Assembly (NCBI GenBank): GCA_963691655.1
Contig: OY829329.1
Span: 19,234,708 to 19,298,707, forward strand
Source of the DNA: Toxonevra muliebris
Lineage: Eukaryota; Arthropoda; Insecta; Diptera; Pallopteridae
Direction of reading: 5' to 3'
Length of the DNA: 64,000 nucleotides
Shown: positions 46,700 through 58,379 of the stretch, one piece after another
How positions within the stretch are numbered: the stretch's first letter is position 1
Layout of the letters: the number at the start of each line of letters is the position of its first letter
Notes under the pieces: model-generated
What the model was told of the DNA's origin: nothing
Seen by the model: the letters and a program-made list of their open reading frames with translations, nothing else
Databases searched by the model: none
Made by a program: the position numbers and the translations under genes

Positions 46700-48185
46700 A
46701 GTAAATAGTGATTTTTGAGAAATCAAAAAATTTTCAGCTATCAGCAATGAAAAGTATTTACTTTCCATAAACGAAGAATTTTAGAATTGAAAATATTATT
46801 TAATATTATATATTATTTTAATAATAATAATTTAATATAAATATTAAAATGGGGTCGGATATTTGAATCAATTCTGATTAGCCTCCATGCTGGGCGTGCC
46901 AATAAGATGCACTACTACAAATGTCATACTTTTAGAAAGCCTGATAATGGTCTAGTTTTTGGGCTAAATTTTGTACTGAATTTTAGTCTGCTATTAGTTT
47001 AACTTTTCCGTTTTTGTCCGTTTTCGATCTGAATTCTGGTTTGATTGTGTGTCAGAATTTTGTTTTACTTTAGGTCTGAATTTGGTTTGAATTTTTATCC
47101 GTGTTTGGTCTTAATTTTGATTTGCTTTCGGATTTAAGATCCTTCTGGTCTGAGTTTTAGTGTAACTCTTTGTCTTAATTGTGGTCAAAATGTCGCTCAG
47201 AACAGCGTTTACACAGCGTTTGATCTGATTTCTTGTTGAAATTTTGGTTTACTTTTATTTTGTATATGACGTTTTAATCTAACTCTTAGTTTGAGTTGTG
47301 GTCGAAATTTTGGTCTGAATTGGCTTGATTTTAATACGTATTTTGGTCTGAATTTCGGTCCGAAACCGGTCTGAATTGTGTTTTAAATTCTGGTCTGAAT
47401 TCGGTTGGAATTTTGGTCCAGTTTTTGTTTAATTGGAGTAAAATTTTTTTGGTGTGAATATTTATCAGATATTTCCACTAGTTTTTGTCTGAATTTTGAG
47501 TTGCTTTCGTTTGGTATTTGCCGACCTTTTGGCTTAAAATTTTTGTTGGAATTTTGGTCCGATTTGTGGTCTGAACATTGTTTTTTTAACCGTTTATTGT
47601 CCGGTACTCGAAAGCGTGTACAGATCTCGTTGAAATTGAAAATTTATTAGTTTTTTGGTCCAATTACTTAAATTTTTATTTGTTCTGGAGTTGTGAGATG
47701 GTAAACTCTCTTACCACCAGGCCGATATCAATAGTGATATAAATGCTGAGAGTGATATGAATATATATTTTGAAAATTCGTTTGAAGTACTATCCATTCT
47801 ATTTCTGCTTTTTGTTTCGACCAAAAATGACTGAAAATATAGAGATGTATCAAATTTTTTCTCAAACGAAATCAAAATTTCCTTCAAATTGTTTTCTCAA
47901 AATAGATCATTTAACAATATAAATCCATCAGACAAGTTATAGGCCACATATATTAATCAAGGTTTTGTTCTGAATTCGGTTTCATTTTGATCTAGCTTTT
48001 GAGCTGAATTTAGTCCTTTTCTTGGTTTGAACTTCGATCTGAAAAAAGTGTTTGAATTTTAGTTTGAAATTTGGTCGAAATTTCCGCCTAAATTTCTATC
48101 CGATTTTAGTTTGAGTTTTTGTCTCAGTTTTGTTCCAGTTATCTTTTAATTTTTGGTAAGAACATTGATAAAATTTTTGCACTAG
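46700..48185. repeat. right arm of the large inverted repeat (TTTGGTCTGAAT array)
   Basis: Reverse complement of most of 43,465-45,045. Paired landmarks include GGGGTCGGATAT with its complement ATATCCGACCCC, CCACCAGGCCGATAT with ATATCGGCCTGGTGG, and AAAGCGTGTAC with GTACACGCTTT. It lacks the terminal CAGTGGCGG and CGCTACTG ends, so it is a truncated second copy of the same element. The array unit here reads roughly TTTGGTCTGAAT. Confidence 0.75.
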
Positions 48186-48192
48186 TGCACGA

Positions 48193-48240
48193 ATTAGGTG
48201 AACTATTCATCTATCAATTTCCTATTGCATGCGACCCACG
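48193..48240 (-). repeat. short repeat shared with 610-657
   Basis: The complement reads GCATGCAATAGGAAATTGAT and then GAATAGTTCACCTAA, matching 610-657 with two or three differences. Its class is unknown. Confidence 0.55.
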
Positions 48241-48518
48241 TTTTTTGTTGTAAATCATGCAAGTAGAGGGCAACCAACCAAGCACTGCCTTCGGCAAAAA
48301 AAACCTATCGCATACGGAATATCCAGTATATTGTGGTGTCCCGCTATTTTCTCCTTTTCTCTTTTATCCCATCTTATGTTAGTCATCACTGCTAGTAGTA
48401 TCACTTTTAGCATGCGTTAAGGTTTCAATTTCATAAACCTATAACTCTCGTTGTTCCCTATGCAATTTAATTTCTTGTAACTTGTTGTAAATATAATAAC
48501 TTATCAAATATCAATAGT

Positions 48519-48528
48519 TTTATTTATT
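48519..48528 (-). terminator. candidate UGT polyadenylation signal
   Basis: AATAAATAAA on the minus strand lies about 180 bp beyond the UGT stop codon. Positional assignment only. Confidence 0.45.
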
Positions 48529-48707
48529 AACACTTTAACAAATAGAAATGCAATACCATTTTAAACATTTAGTAATAATCTATAAACACATTTCTTAAAT
48601 TACTGTATTTACATGGTGCAAAAGCGTTTTAAATGGTTACGGTAACTTGAGTTTTTGTTTCGTTGTACGAAATTTTAATATGCAAAAATAGCACAACTTG
48701 AAAATAA

Positions 48708-51700
48708 TTAGTATAAACGAAATCTGTGCCAAAATATGCATACAAATAAATAAATATCAAATGAATTTCGAATAAATAAATTGAGTTCTTTCGAAGCACT
48801 TTGCGCAAGTGGTGCTCCTTTTGTTTGAATCACATGCTCTACCCAAAAAATCGATAAATTAAGTGGCTGGACTGGACGGCTTCGGTATGCTTCCGAAAGG
48901 TGTTGAACATTTTTCGAGAAACTGTGTGAAAAATTATATGATTAGTATTAAGTAGATAATATTTATAATCGCAAACAAATAAACCAACAAACCCTGATTT
49001 CAAAATAGTTCGTAAGCCCGTCAATATCTGTTGCTCATTAAAGTCCACATACTTAACGATCACACCTAATTTTCGTTTTTCAATTGTCGCTGAGTTAAGA
49101 AATTGATCACCGTAAAACGGAGTCACTAGCATTGGTACGCCGCAATAAGCAGCCTCTGAGGTTCCCAATAAGCCGCCATGATTCATAAATGCTTTCACAT
49201 TCCTATGGCATAGAATATCACGTTGTGGCATCCATGTCAAAGTGTGCAGATTCTTCGGTTGTTTAGGTATCGTTTCATTTGTCCATCTCATCAAAAATGT
49301 ATACTCTGACAATTGGTTGATAGCATTTAATAATGCATCACGCTTATTGCTTGGAAGTGTATCAGGTCTTACCATAGAACCCCAACTTATGTAGATGATA
49401 CCATTTATACTGTTGTCTAGCAAAGTTTTAAGTTTCTATAATTTAAACAAAAATTGTTAGTGCGTGGAAATTTAAATAAATATTAAAATGCCCTACTTTC
49501 GGTAAGTTTAATAAGGTTTCTTGGTTTTTCTCGATTTTTGGTCTAAATGTCGTCTCTATTTATTTGGTTTACTACAATATTTGATCTACTTATGGTCTGA
49601 GTTTTGGTTTGACTTCTGGGGTGATGTTATGTTTGAATTTGATTTGATTTTCGGTCCACTTTCGGTCTGAATGTTGGCTAGAGTTTTGGTCTGAATTTCG
49701 GTCTTGATTTGATTTAATCCAGTTTCGGTCTGAATGTTGGCTAGAGTTTTGGTCTGAATTTCGGTCTTAGTTTTGATCTGACTTGTTTTCTGAGATTTGG
49801 TTTGAATTTGGTCTCTTTTCGATCTGAATTTGTTCTAAATTTTGATCAGAGTTTCGATTTGAATTTGGGTTTGAGTTTTGGGCCAATTACGGCTCACTTT
49901 TGGTCTGAATTTTGTTTTGAATGTTGATGTGTATTTGGTTTGATTTTTGGCCTACGTTTCAGTTTGAAATTTATTTTGAATTTTGATTTAGATTTCGGTC
50001 CGATTTTTAACCTAGATTTGGTTTACTTTTATCTTGACCAGGTTATAGTGACATTCTGGAAAATGGTAAAGCCGCTGAGTTGGCAAGTCTAGTCCCAACA
50101 ATCCCTACTCCTCGCGCAAACCCAGGTGTGCCTATGGCAACCTGCAGATTGAATACGAATAGACTTCCTACAACTCGAGGAGGCCAGACTCCCTTACTTC
50201 TTTAAATATATCTCCCATTAGCAATACTATAGCAATAATCCCTCGGCATTGTTAGATTGGTAGACATGCCTGTTGATTAGAACTACCCAAAAATGACTTG
50301 TGCAGAAGCTGCCTCGATGAGAAGGAAAAGAAAACTACTTTTTATTTTTCTGCAATTACCTAGCGTTTGCCACACGTGGACTACCATCCTTAGCTCAACT
50401 CATTTTCAACAACCTAGCTGACCTCGAATCTGCTGGCATCTGGGATTTAGATAAGTTTCTCAGCACTACAAATTGGTTCAAGTCTTCTTCCGCTAGTTAG
50501 CTTACCTTGAATCTGTTGATATCAAGGATTCTGATGTTTAATAAGTCACAAAGGTTCTATAAAGATTAATATAGTTGTAAAACAGCCTACGTGGTATTTC
50601 AACGATAGCAACGGCCAAGTATGTCTTATTGTAGACCACTCTAACCTACCCCAGCCTGAATTTTGGTTTCTTTTTGATATAATTTTTGGTCTGAATTGCG
50701 GTGTAAATTTTGATGTGGATTTGGTTTGATTTCTGATCTGAAATTGGTTTAATTTTTGGTTTGAATAATGATTTGACTTTAGTTTCAGTTTCCACAAAAT
50801 GTCTAGGTTTTACTGTGAGTGCTATGGTAACGAAGAAGCACATGAAGTTGTAACTCATCTGTTATGTCAATGCCCAGCACGGGTTCATGTATGGAATTTC
50901 GGTTGAAACTCGGTTTTCGTTTGGTCTGATTTTTAGTGCTGCTTATGTTCAGACCAAGACTCCGAACAAAATCCAAGGTCCAAGGTTTTGGTCTGACCTG
51001 TGGTTTAAATTTGGTTTGAATTTTATTTTGAATTCGATCTGAATTTTTTCTAAATTTGGTATGATTTTGTATTTCGTCGGTTCGTGAGGTTCTTTTGTTC
51101 TCTTTTCGGTCTGATTTTTTTGGTTTGCTTTTTTTTTCTGAATTCAAGTTTGAATTTGGTCTGAATTTCATTCTAAATTCTGTCTTCTTTTATTCTGAAT
51201 TTGATATAAATTTCGGTCCTATTATTGATCTGGAATCTTAGTCTGATAACACAGTGCAACAAATTTTTAACTTTTGTCTTATGAGCGAGATTTTCCAACG
51301 GTTTTATAGCAAGTTAGGGTCACTGATCACGACTGAGTACTCAGTTTTTCTTCATCTCTATTCTAGTTCTCCCACAATATTGACCAAAATCGGAAAAATG
51401 GGTCTTCAGGAACTACTAACAAATTTCTTTATTTCAACAGATACGAATTTAATGTCTGAAGAAAAGCTGTTAAGCACAAAGAGATAAACAATTGTTGTGT
51501 ATGCACTTTTCTTCCATCTCCTACCCTTCTTCTTGAAAATGGGAGTTTAAATCCCCTTTTTCGATAAATAGCTGATAAATCTTTAAGAAAACCATTAAAT
51601 AATATTTGGAAAAAATTTTCTTGTAAAAAATTATAGGGGGTTCCAGAACATTCGAATAATCTGCGAGGCACCCTTTTTTTAGAATAATGCAAAAATCAAA

Positions 51701-54700
51701 TTTTTTGCATTAGAATCGAGCAACACACACTACGTGAGTAATGGAATTGCTTGTTGTAATTAAATGTATGTTTCAAATATTTCCAAATTCTTTTTAGTGA
51801 TTAAATGTATCTTGTTCCAGAATATGGATTAATTAAACAATTAATAAAAAAATAAAGTAATACACAAATACTAGATTCAGGTTCCTTATATCAATTAATA
51901 TCAGTCTATTAAAATTCGGCATAAAAAGCTTAAAAACTAATGGCTGACTCCAATAACAACTAGTTATGTAACTGAGTTTTACTGTCCACTTTCGAGTGAA
52001 ATTGAAATTAAGGCCCTTATTATGAACTGCGCTCGATCTTCGAATGTAGTCGAATGCGCTGATCGAACGAATTTGAGTTTGGTATTAGGTCTATTCCCGT
52101 ACTACAACGCGGGTGAACGCGTTCGCCCAAAACAGCCCAGAAAGCGTTCCCGTACTCGAAAAACTTCCAAATGAGAGCAGAAATGAGAGAGTAATTGTCT
52201 TCTTCTTCTTGCACGAAACTGCCCGCACTTTTTCTTCGGGTAAAAATGTTACAAGTGTCAAACAATTAGCTGTTTTGCTTTTATGAAAATATATTGAAAA
52301 TTTGAAATAAATAAATAAAGAATTTTTAGAAAAATAAGTGCTATTTAAAATGGAAAATGTTTAAAAGACAATGTTTAAAATTAATTAATAGTATATTAGT
52401 TAATTTTAACTACATTTTCCACAAGTTAATGACACAATTGTCTGTTCAACTTCTGACGCTGTAGAAATTTCTGCTATTTCTGAATAATGCAAATGATGAT
52501 TGTGAAACAGAAGATCCTACAAAAGTAGTCAGGCGAATTTAATTTTTTCATTATTTATTTATTTTCTTGTAAGATTTAACAATTTTTATTTTATTAAATG
52601 CCACAGAAACTTTATTTTTTGAATTTAACTGTCGTTAAAATTTGACGTTTTGTTTCGTGCAAGAAAAGTGGTTTTGTGCGTTCCCGTACTTTTGTGTATC
52701 AGAGAGAGCATTTTTCGTTTACTCCCAGTTTACCAGACTTTACCCAAAAAATACAGGAACGGACTAATTATGTATTGCTTTCGACAGAGAATAGCGCTAT
52801 TGTGAATTTCACTCATTTTGGCTTGTTCACGATAGTATATTTCTATCAGCTGATCGTCATTTTGAAAAATAAATACGATTAGTTTAAAAATGAAGTGGAC
52901 AAAATAAGAACAAAATAGTTGACTATAAAGGAATTATGGTTCAACGATTAATTATTAAGTGCAGCCTTTCGAAAAAGCTTTGCCATTTATAAAATTTGTG
53001 TACAGATTTCTACAGAACTTTCGACTGTCCAAGGAAACGTCTGTGCACTTGATGACCATTACAGATGAACTGCTGAAGCAATGCACATGAGCAAGATCAA
53101 TTCCAAACATATTAAAATTGGCAGCAGTTCTGCGATTGAGGAAATATCCTTTGCAATCAAAGGATTTGCTAACTGCAATTTATTGCTCACGACTTCAGAT
53201 CTGCATAAAATTTACAAAAACCGTTTAAAATTAGTTTTTAGTTCTCAAAAAGCTAACAAATTGCAAAATACTTACATTTTCAACAATTATTACTCAGCAT
53301 GCACGTATCGAAAGCAAAATCGTGTTCGACAAAAAATTCGATGCGCAACGAAAATTTCGACAGGGAAAATTTCAGAAGAGGATGAGAGCTTGATGGAACT
53401 GGCCTGAAGTAGAAAACGATTAAGCGTAGCCTTTCGAAAAAGCTTTGGCATCTATAAAATTTGTGTACAGATTTTTACAGAACTTTCGACTGTCCAAGGA
53501 GGCGTTTGTGGACTTGATGATCACTACTGATGAACTAATGGACCAACCCAGTGGACAAAATCTTCGTACACGATATCGTTTACGAGACTTTGGCGATAGC
53601 TTTGAGGACAGGCTCGTTTCCGAGCCCGTTTGCGATAGTTTAGGCGAGCTTTTGCTCAACATTGGCTTCGTGGTCCACTGGAAATGCACATGAGCAAAAT
53701 CAATTCCAAACATAGTAAAATTGGCAACAGTTCTGCGATTTTGTCCTTAGAAATCACACCAACTAAGTATTGGGAGTGACAATATTCTTGGACTTGCACA
53801 GTCCACAGTGACTGTGGTGTTATCAGAGACTTTAGATGTCCTGGAAAATTGTATTTGCCAAAGATAAATCAAATTCAATTATGCGAAGGCTGAACTGCGA
53901 CAAGCAAAAGTATATTTTGTTCATAAAAGCAAAATGCCGGAAATTATTGGCTGGTCTTAAACCATTTAGTTTCAAAGAGAATTCTTCCTATTTCTTCGTC
54001 GCCAGTACTTTTAAGGAAATATCCTTTGCAATCAGAGGATTAGCTTGCATCAATGGCAGAAGTTTCCCTAACTGCAAATTGTTGCTCACCACTTTAGACC
54101 TGCATAAAATCTACAAAAACTGTTTAAAATTAGTTTTTAGTCCTGAAAAAAAAAAAAAAAATGGTAAAATACTTATATTTTTACACAATTATTACTCAGA
54201 ATGCATCGTATCGAAAGCAAAATTGTGTTCGACAGAAAATTCGATGCGCAACGAAAATTTCGACAGGGTTGCACTGCTCATAATAAGAATTTTACATTCG
54301 ATCTTCGATAACCAGCGAAAATCGAACGTCGAAAGCAGCTCATAATAAGGGCCTAAAAGAATGCAATTCCAATTACACTCGAATATTAAATTCAGAACAT
54401 GACTAACTGACTAACTGTAAAATTCTTAGAACTTTAATACTCAACTGTTTCAAGAGGAGTTACTTCGTTTGCTATATGCAAACCACCAACTTCTATGATA
54501 TTTGGCGCATATGGATACGCTCCAGTAAGGGAAAAATGTTGATTGATCAGCATTAGGCTTGTATTTGCAACAAGATCTTCAATGGGTGGTATTGTGGAAC
54601 CAAAATGTTTCTGAATTAATTGATCAGTTAATCGCTGTGTATAGAAGCTGAAAAGAAAAAAAAATGCAAAATCAAAAACGACATTAGTTCCTGAAATACT

Positions 54701-55461
54701 CTAATGATATATATAGCAGGAAATCAAATAAAAATTTCTCTTACTCATGTAAAAATTTAACAGCATGAAAATGCACAAAATTGTTAATTCTTGCCACGAA
54801 ATTCATCTCATCTGTGTATGGCAAAAAATTCATTGGCATAAATGATGTATCAAATGTACTGCCCATGCGTTGATAATGCCATGGCATGAGAGCGCAGCTA
54901 CTCAATGCAATCACTGGAGCTTTCAACATATACGCAATAGCCATCATGCAATCATTATTGAACTGTTCCAAAATAATGACATCGAACTTCATCGAAGTTT
55001 TCAGTAGATTTTTAATTATGTCCGAATTAAACGCAATCTCACAAGCGCTCATGCCCCATGCGTGCAACATAAAATATGTCGGTATCTTAAAGGGAATTAT
55101 CTCATAGCTATTTTCAAAAACCTAAAATATTGAATACTTTTACAATATTATGTATTACTTAAATGAATGGGATACAATTTAAATGCATTTGTTGTTATAC
55201 CTGCAAATCTACAATATCAGCAAATATAGGCATACCAGAAAGCTCTATATCATGGTAATTGGGCACAGGCTTCTTGTTAGGAAAATAGCTTATCATGGTT
55301 AAATTATGTCCCGCATCTGCTAAGCCAAGAAAGAGTGGACGAAAGAAATCAAAATGACTTTTACCGGGATGTGAAAAAAGGCCTAAAATTTGTGCAGATT
55401 GTGCTGATTGGAGTGTGCAAATGCCAAAAAGGCTCACAAGTAAAATTGCACATAATTGCAT
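48708..55461 (-). CDS. UDP-glycosyltransferase, 5 exons, 498 residues
   Basis: An ER-membrane enzyme that transfers sugar from a UDP-sugar to small lipophilic acceptors. Exons on the minus strand: 55,461-55,201; 55,121-54,745; 54,647-54,446; 49,435-48,993; 48,921-48,708; they join in frame. Signal peptide at about 1-23, then the HFDFFRPL block with the putative catalytic His36, LADAGHNLTMIS, FDVIILEQFNNDC (Asp134/Asp144), and ANTSLMLINQHFS before VGGLHI. The sugar-donor half carries WMPQRDIL (348-355) and the family signature from FMNHGGLLGTSEA to FYGDQ (363-391). GAPLAQSASKEL precedes a short hydrophobic tail ending HRFRLY. Start context AACAATG is good. The length is slightly below the usual 510-530 because the tail is short. 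The exon-3 donor is weak (ACA/GTTGAG). The specific orthologue and substrate are not determinable. Confidence 0.92.
50256..50479 (+). pseudogene. LINE ORF2 C-terminal remnant
   Basis: Frames read IGRHA, then NDLCRSCLDEKEKKTTFYF, then CNYLAFATRGLPSLAQ and IWDLDKFLSTTNWF. This is the zinc-knuckle-like end of the same LINE family seen at 17,791-18,408. One stop codon and one frameshift. Antisense to UGT. Confidence 0.75.
50805..50885 (+). pseudogene. small LINE cysteine-motif fragment
   Basis: RFYCECYGNEEAHEVVTHLL followed by CQCPAR has the CxxC...HLLCxCPA pattern of LINE ORF2 ends. It is only 27 codons long, surrounded by the array. Confidence 0.55.
51250..51740. repeat. second copy of the 470-bp dispersed repeat
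   Basis: Collinear with 36,366-36,840 (words CAACAAATTTTTAACTTTTG, TTTATTTCAACAGATACGAA, TTGCATTAGAATCGA). It lies within UGT intron 3. The minus-strand frame at 51,429-51,692 is not protein-like. Confidence 0.7.
52015..54352. mobile_element. PIF/Harbinger-family element (copy B, composite)
   Basis: Both ends carry the GGCCCTTATTATGA type of terminus, as in copy A, flanked by TAA duplications, the Harbinger pattern. Inside, several segments are duplicated: one beginning with CCTTTCGAAAAAGCTTTG occurs at about 52,970 and 53,435, GCGCAACGAAAATTTCGACA near 53,344 and 54,247, and CCTTTGCAATCA.AGGATT at about 53,148 and 54,023. The copy is therefore a composite or internally rearranged element. 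It lies in UGT intron 3. Confidence 0.8.
53361..53693 (+). pseudogene. Harbinger transposase N-terminal remnant
   Basis: SEEDESLMELA precedes a stop. An overlapping frame then gives [20 protein letters not shown] and a DEL segment, resembling the FRLS.EAF..L motif before the DDE domain of Harbinger/HARBI1-type nucleases. The catalytic residues are missing. Confidence 0.6.
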
Positions 55462-56224
55462 TGTTCTAAAAGTAGAAAAAATAATACTTGTTTTTTTTTT
55501 TTTTTTTTACGTAAGTAATTCATATACTTACCTGATATTTGTTAAAAAAGCTTGTTGCAGAATGATATCTTTTACCGGCCTCAATCAATTCATACTAAAA
55601 ATATCTAAAAAAAAAATTTTGTTTACTATAGTTAAAAATAATCTTACTAGACTGAAATATTTTGTTACTGATAAGACGTTATCAATACCAATCAACATTT
55701 GTTTAAAAATCTAACTTTGAATTTGGAGTAGATAAGATTTAAAAAAAAAAATTATTTGAAGTTCGTATGGAATATTTTTTTTTTAAATGAAACTTATTTT
55801 ACCACCCTTGTGAAATTTCTATAAGAGAAAACTTTCAAGGCCATGCAAAAGAAAGGAAAACGTTAATAGTTGTAACGAAAGCGAAAAGATTTTATTTCAA
55901 TGTGTGGGTGACATGCAAATGGCGTATTCTAACATCCCAACAAACCATTCAGTTCAAAAACGCTATGTTTTTGTGCTTAATAAATGTTCAGAAAAGTAAC
56001 GGTGATAAAAATTTATTTTCTAATTTTTCCCACAACGAAATTATCAACATATTCAATGAATGCATTTTAAACCCCTTTAAAAACTAATAATTACACAAAC
56101 ATCCAATTTTCTAGACTAGTTGGTTGTTTGGAGCAGCATTAACAGTAGCCATTAATATAAAGTGTGAAAAAGCCCTCACTCGCTTACATAAACACTAGCG
56201 TGCTATAGTTTGATACATGTACAT
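55462..56224. other. UGT upstream region
   Basis: The leader and promoter of the minus-strand UGT gene should lie here. No TATA box stands out and the small frames are not protein-like. Confidence 0.4.
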
Positions 56225-56226
56225 TA

Positions 56227-56572
56227 GGCCGGGGCGAATCGGCAACCGATACCGCGCCGTCAAAATTATGATTATTTTTGTCATTACGAACAAAAAGTTC
56301 TTCTACGACACAGGCCTGAAATGAATTTCGAGACTCCAGACTTTGATTTTTATAGAAAATGTTCAAGGCATTTGAAATTTTTGTAATTATTTTTCTGCGA
56401 AAACTGGTGTTCCTGGTTTTTTTCGTACTAGGAGTTCTTTTATTTATTAAGCGATATCGAAAATTTTTTTTATTTTTTTTTTTAGTTTGAATGAAGTTCG
56501 TAATGACAAGAGGAATCATAATTTTAACGGCGCGGTATCGAAAAATTTTACTTCATACAAATCGCCCCGGCC
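56227..56572. mobile_element. 346-bp MITE flanked by TA
   Basis: The ends GGCCGGGGCGA and TCGCCCCGGCC are bordered by TA on both sides. Inner arms pair around GATACCGCGCCGT and TTGTCATTACGAAC. A diverged half copy lies at about 56,880-57,032, ending CGCACCGACCTAA. Confidence 0.75.
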
Positions 56573-57637
56573 TAAAATATGATCCAAAAAACTGTTCTAA
56601 TATACTTTAAATTTTGCTAACGCATGCACACATATCTACTTAAGTGAATGAGTAAGAAAATAAAAAAAAATTTGAATAAAATTTGTTTTTCAATAAAATT
56701 AGCACTGAAAAGTGTAAAAAAAAATATAAGAAAATGTTCGATAAAGCGCGCTATCGAATGCCTGAGTTAAAAATATGTATGAAAAATTCACTGTTCGTAC
56801 GAAAAAACCCCCGAGTACCGATTTTCATAGAAAAAATAATTACAAAAATTTCAAGTGCCTTGAAAATTCTATATAAACCGAACATTTTCCATAAAAATCA
56901 AATTCCGGAGCCTCGAAATTCATTTTAGACCTATGTCGTAGAAGAATTTTTTGTTCGTAATGACAAGAGGAATTATAATTTTGACGGCACGATATCGACA
57001 AATTTTACTTCATGCAAATCGCACCGACCTAAGGGATATAATTGATCATCATATTTGTTATTGTTTCCTACGGTTTTTGTTTTGTAAAGCTAACGAAATT
57101 TACAATGATTTTTCAGTTTTTTATAAATCAATTCCATTCTGTTGCATTTAAACTGTCATTATGATCAAACTGTTTGCTTATTACACAACTCTACAAATTT
57201 TCAAAAACTTTCACCACAACGAATGGCGATAACATTTTCAAATAAAATTTTCCGTAGAATCCGAATATCCTAATGATTTTTTTCGATTGGCCCCAATTTT
57301 CCATGTAAATGGCAAAATTCATAAAAGTGCACTGTTGAGAGCACATACTTCACATAAATGCTTATAAAAACTTTCGTTTTCAGCCAATGAAATTTAGATG
57401 TTTACATATTTTAGATGAGAGTCAGGCAAACATTTTAATACTTATAATACTTGCTAATAGTAACTGTAATATTGCTGTTATGATCAAAAATAGGTACAAA
57501 AAATTCATTTTGTTGTTGTTATTTTCAAACATATTTTAACTTTGAAGCCCTATATCTCGAAACTATTATATCGGTAATAAAAAGTTAGCTCACCTATAGT
57601 ATAGAAAATTTCATTACAAACATTTTAAACATACATA
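56573..57637. other. spacer with a half copy of the preceding MITE
   Basis: About 56,880-57,032 repeats the right half of the 56,227 MITE (GTAATGACAAGAGGAAT, CGATATCGACAAATTTTACT). The rest shows no gene or defined element. Confidence 0.5.
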
Positions 57638-58379
57638 CAGTACTGTGCAAATCAAAAGCAACAAACCTAGGCATACCATCCTTATTACGTTTTGATAACT
57701 TTTATTAATTTGTATTTAAAAGAAAGTAGATTTAATTCGTGGCAAGCATGGTGGCGGAAGTTTTTGCAATCGGATGAATTAGTTGGTTCATGGTCTTTAT
57801 TCTTTCCACGAAATGAATTAAAAAATTGACCAAAAAACCCAAATACTTCATCAGCTACTGTGGAAATTGTCAGTTTGTGGAATATTTAGACATGAAATCT
57901 ACTCGAAACGCGCATTAAGATTGTTTTAAGATTGATTAGCATGGAGAAGGGTTCATTTCTCTCAAGGGTTGTCACTACCATCCGAGCTTAATTCCTTGAA
58001 TCCTACTTCGGAACCTCGAAACACCTCGAGTGGGTGGGTACCACTTCCAAATCAGGGATTTGAAATAAAAGTGGGGAATGGCACCCAAGAGGACATTCAT
58101 CAAGCTGACAGAGCTAATGCCTCGCAGATGTGAAGCAATAAATGTAAAAAAGGAATATCATAAAATTGTTGCTTATGTTTTGCACAGCCCTAAGTGCATA
58201 TTTCTTTGATTTTTTTAAGATAATTTTTTTATTTTGACATTTTTTTCTAACTTTTAAGTTTCCTATTATATAATTTAATCATTTAAGAATAAATTAAATC
58301 CATTTTCTTTAACAAAAGTCATGAAAACGTAATAAGTATGGTATGCCAAGATTTGTGGCTTTTGTTTTGCACAGTACTG
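57638..58379. mobile_element. Tc1-type non-autonomous element, 742 bp
   Basis: Terminal repeats of about 55 bp begin CAGTACTGTGCAAA and share GGCATACCAT and TTATTACGTTTT. TA flanks both ends. The interior holds one arm of the foldback seen at 41,083-41,735 rather than a transposase. Confidence 0.8.

Larger units (their letters stand above)
49436..51249. repeat. UGT intron 3: degenerate TTTGGTCTGAAT array with LINE insertions
   Basis: From about 49,500 to 51,250 the sequence is dominated by loosely repeated 10-14-bp units such as TTTGGTCTGAAT, in the same orientation as 46,700-48,185. The array is broken by LINE fragments at 50,256-50,479 and 50,805-50,885. On the minus strand it creates spurious N/Q/K/P-rich frames (50,546-51,171), which I do not call genes. 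Confidence 0.65.

Noticed and set aside
48839..49423. Stand-alone 194-residue glycosyltransferase-like gene
   Set aside because: Its first codon is TTG and its 3-prime end reads into intron. Splicing restores a normal UGT with upstream exons and a different last exon.
50546..51171. Asparagine/glutamine/lysine-rich minus-strand frames in the UGT intron
   Set aside because: They are translations of the degenerate TTTGGTCTGAAT array and carry no domain.
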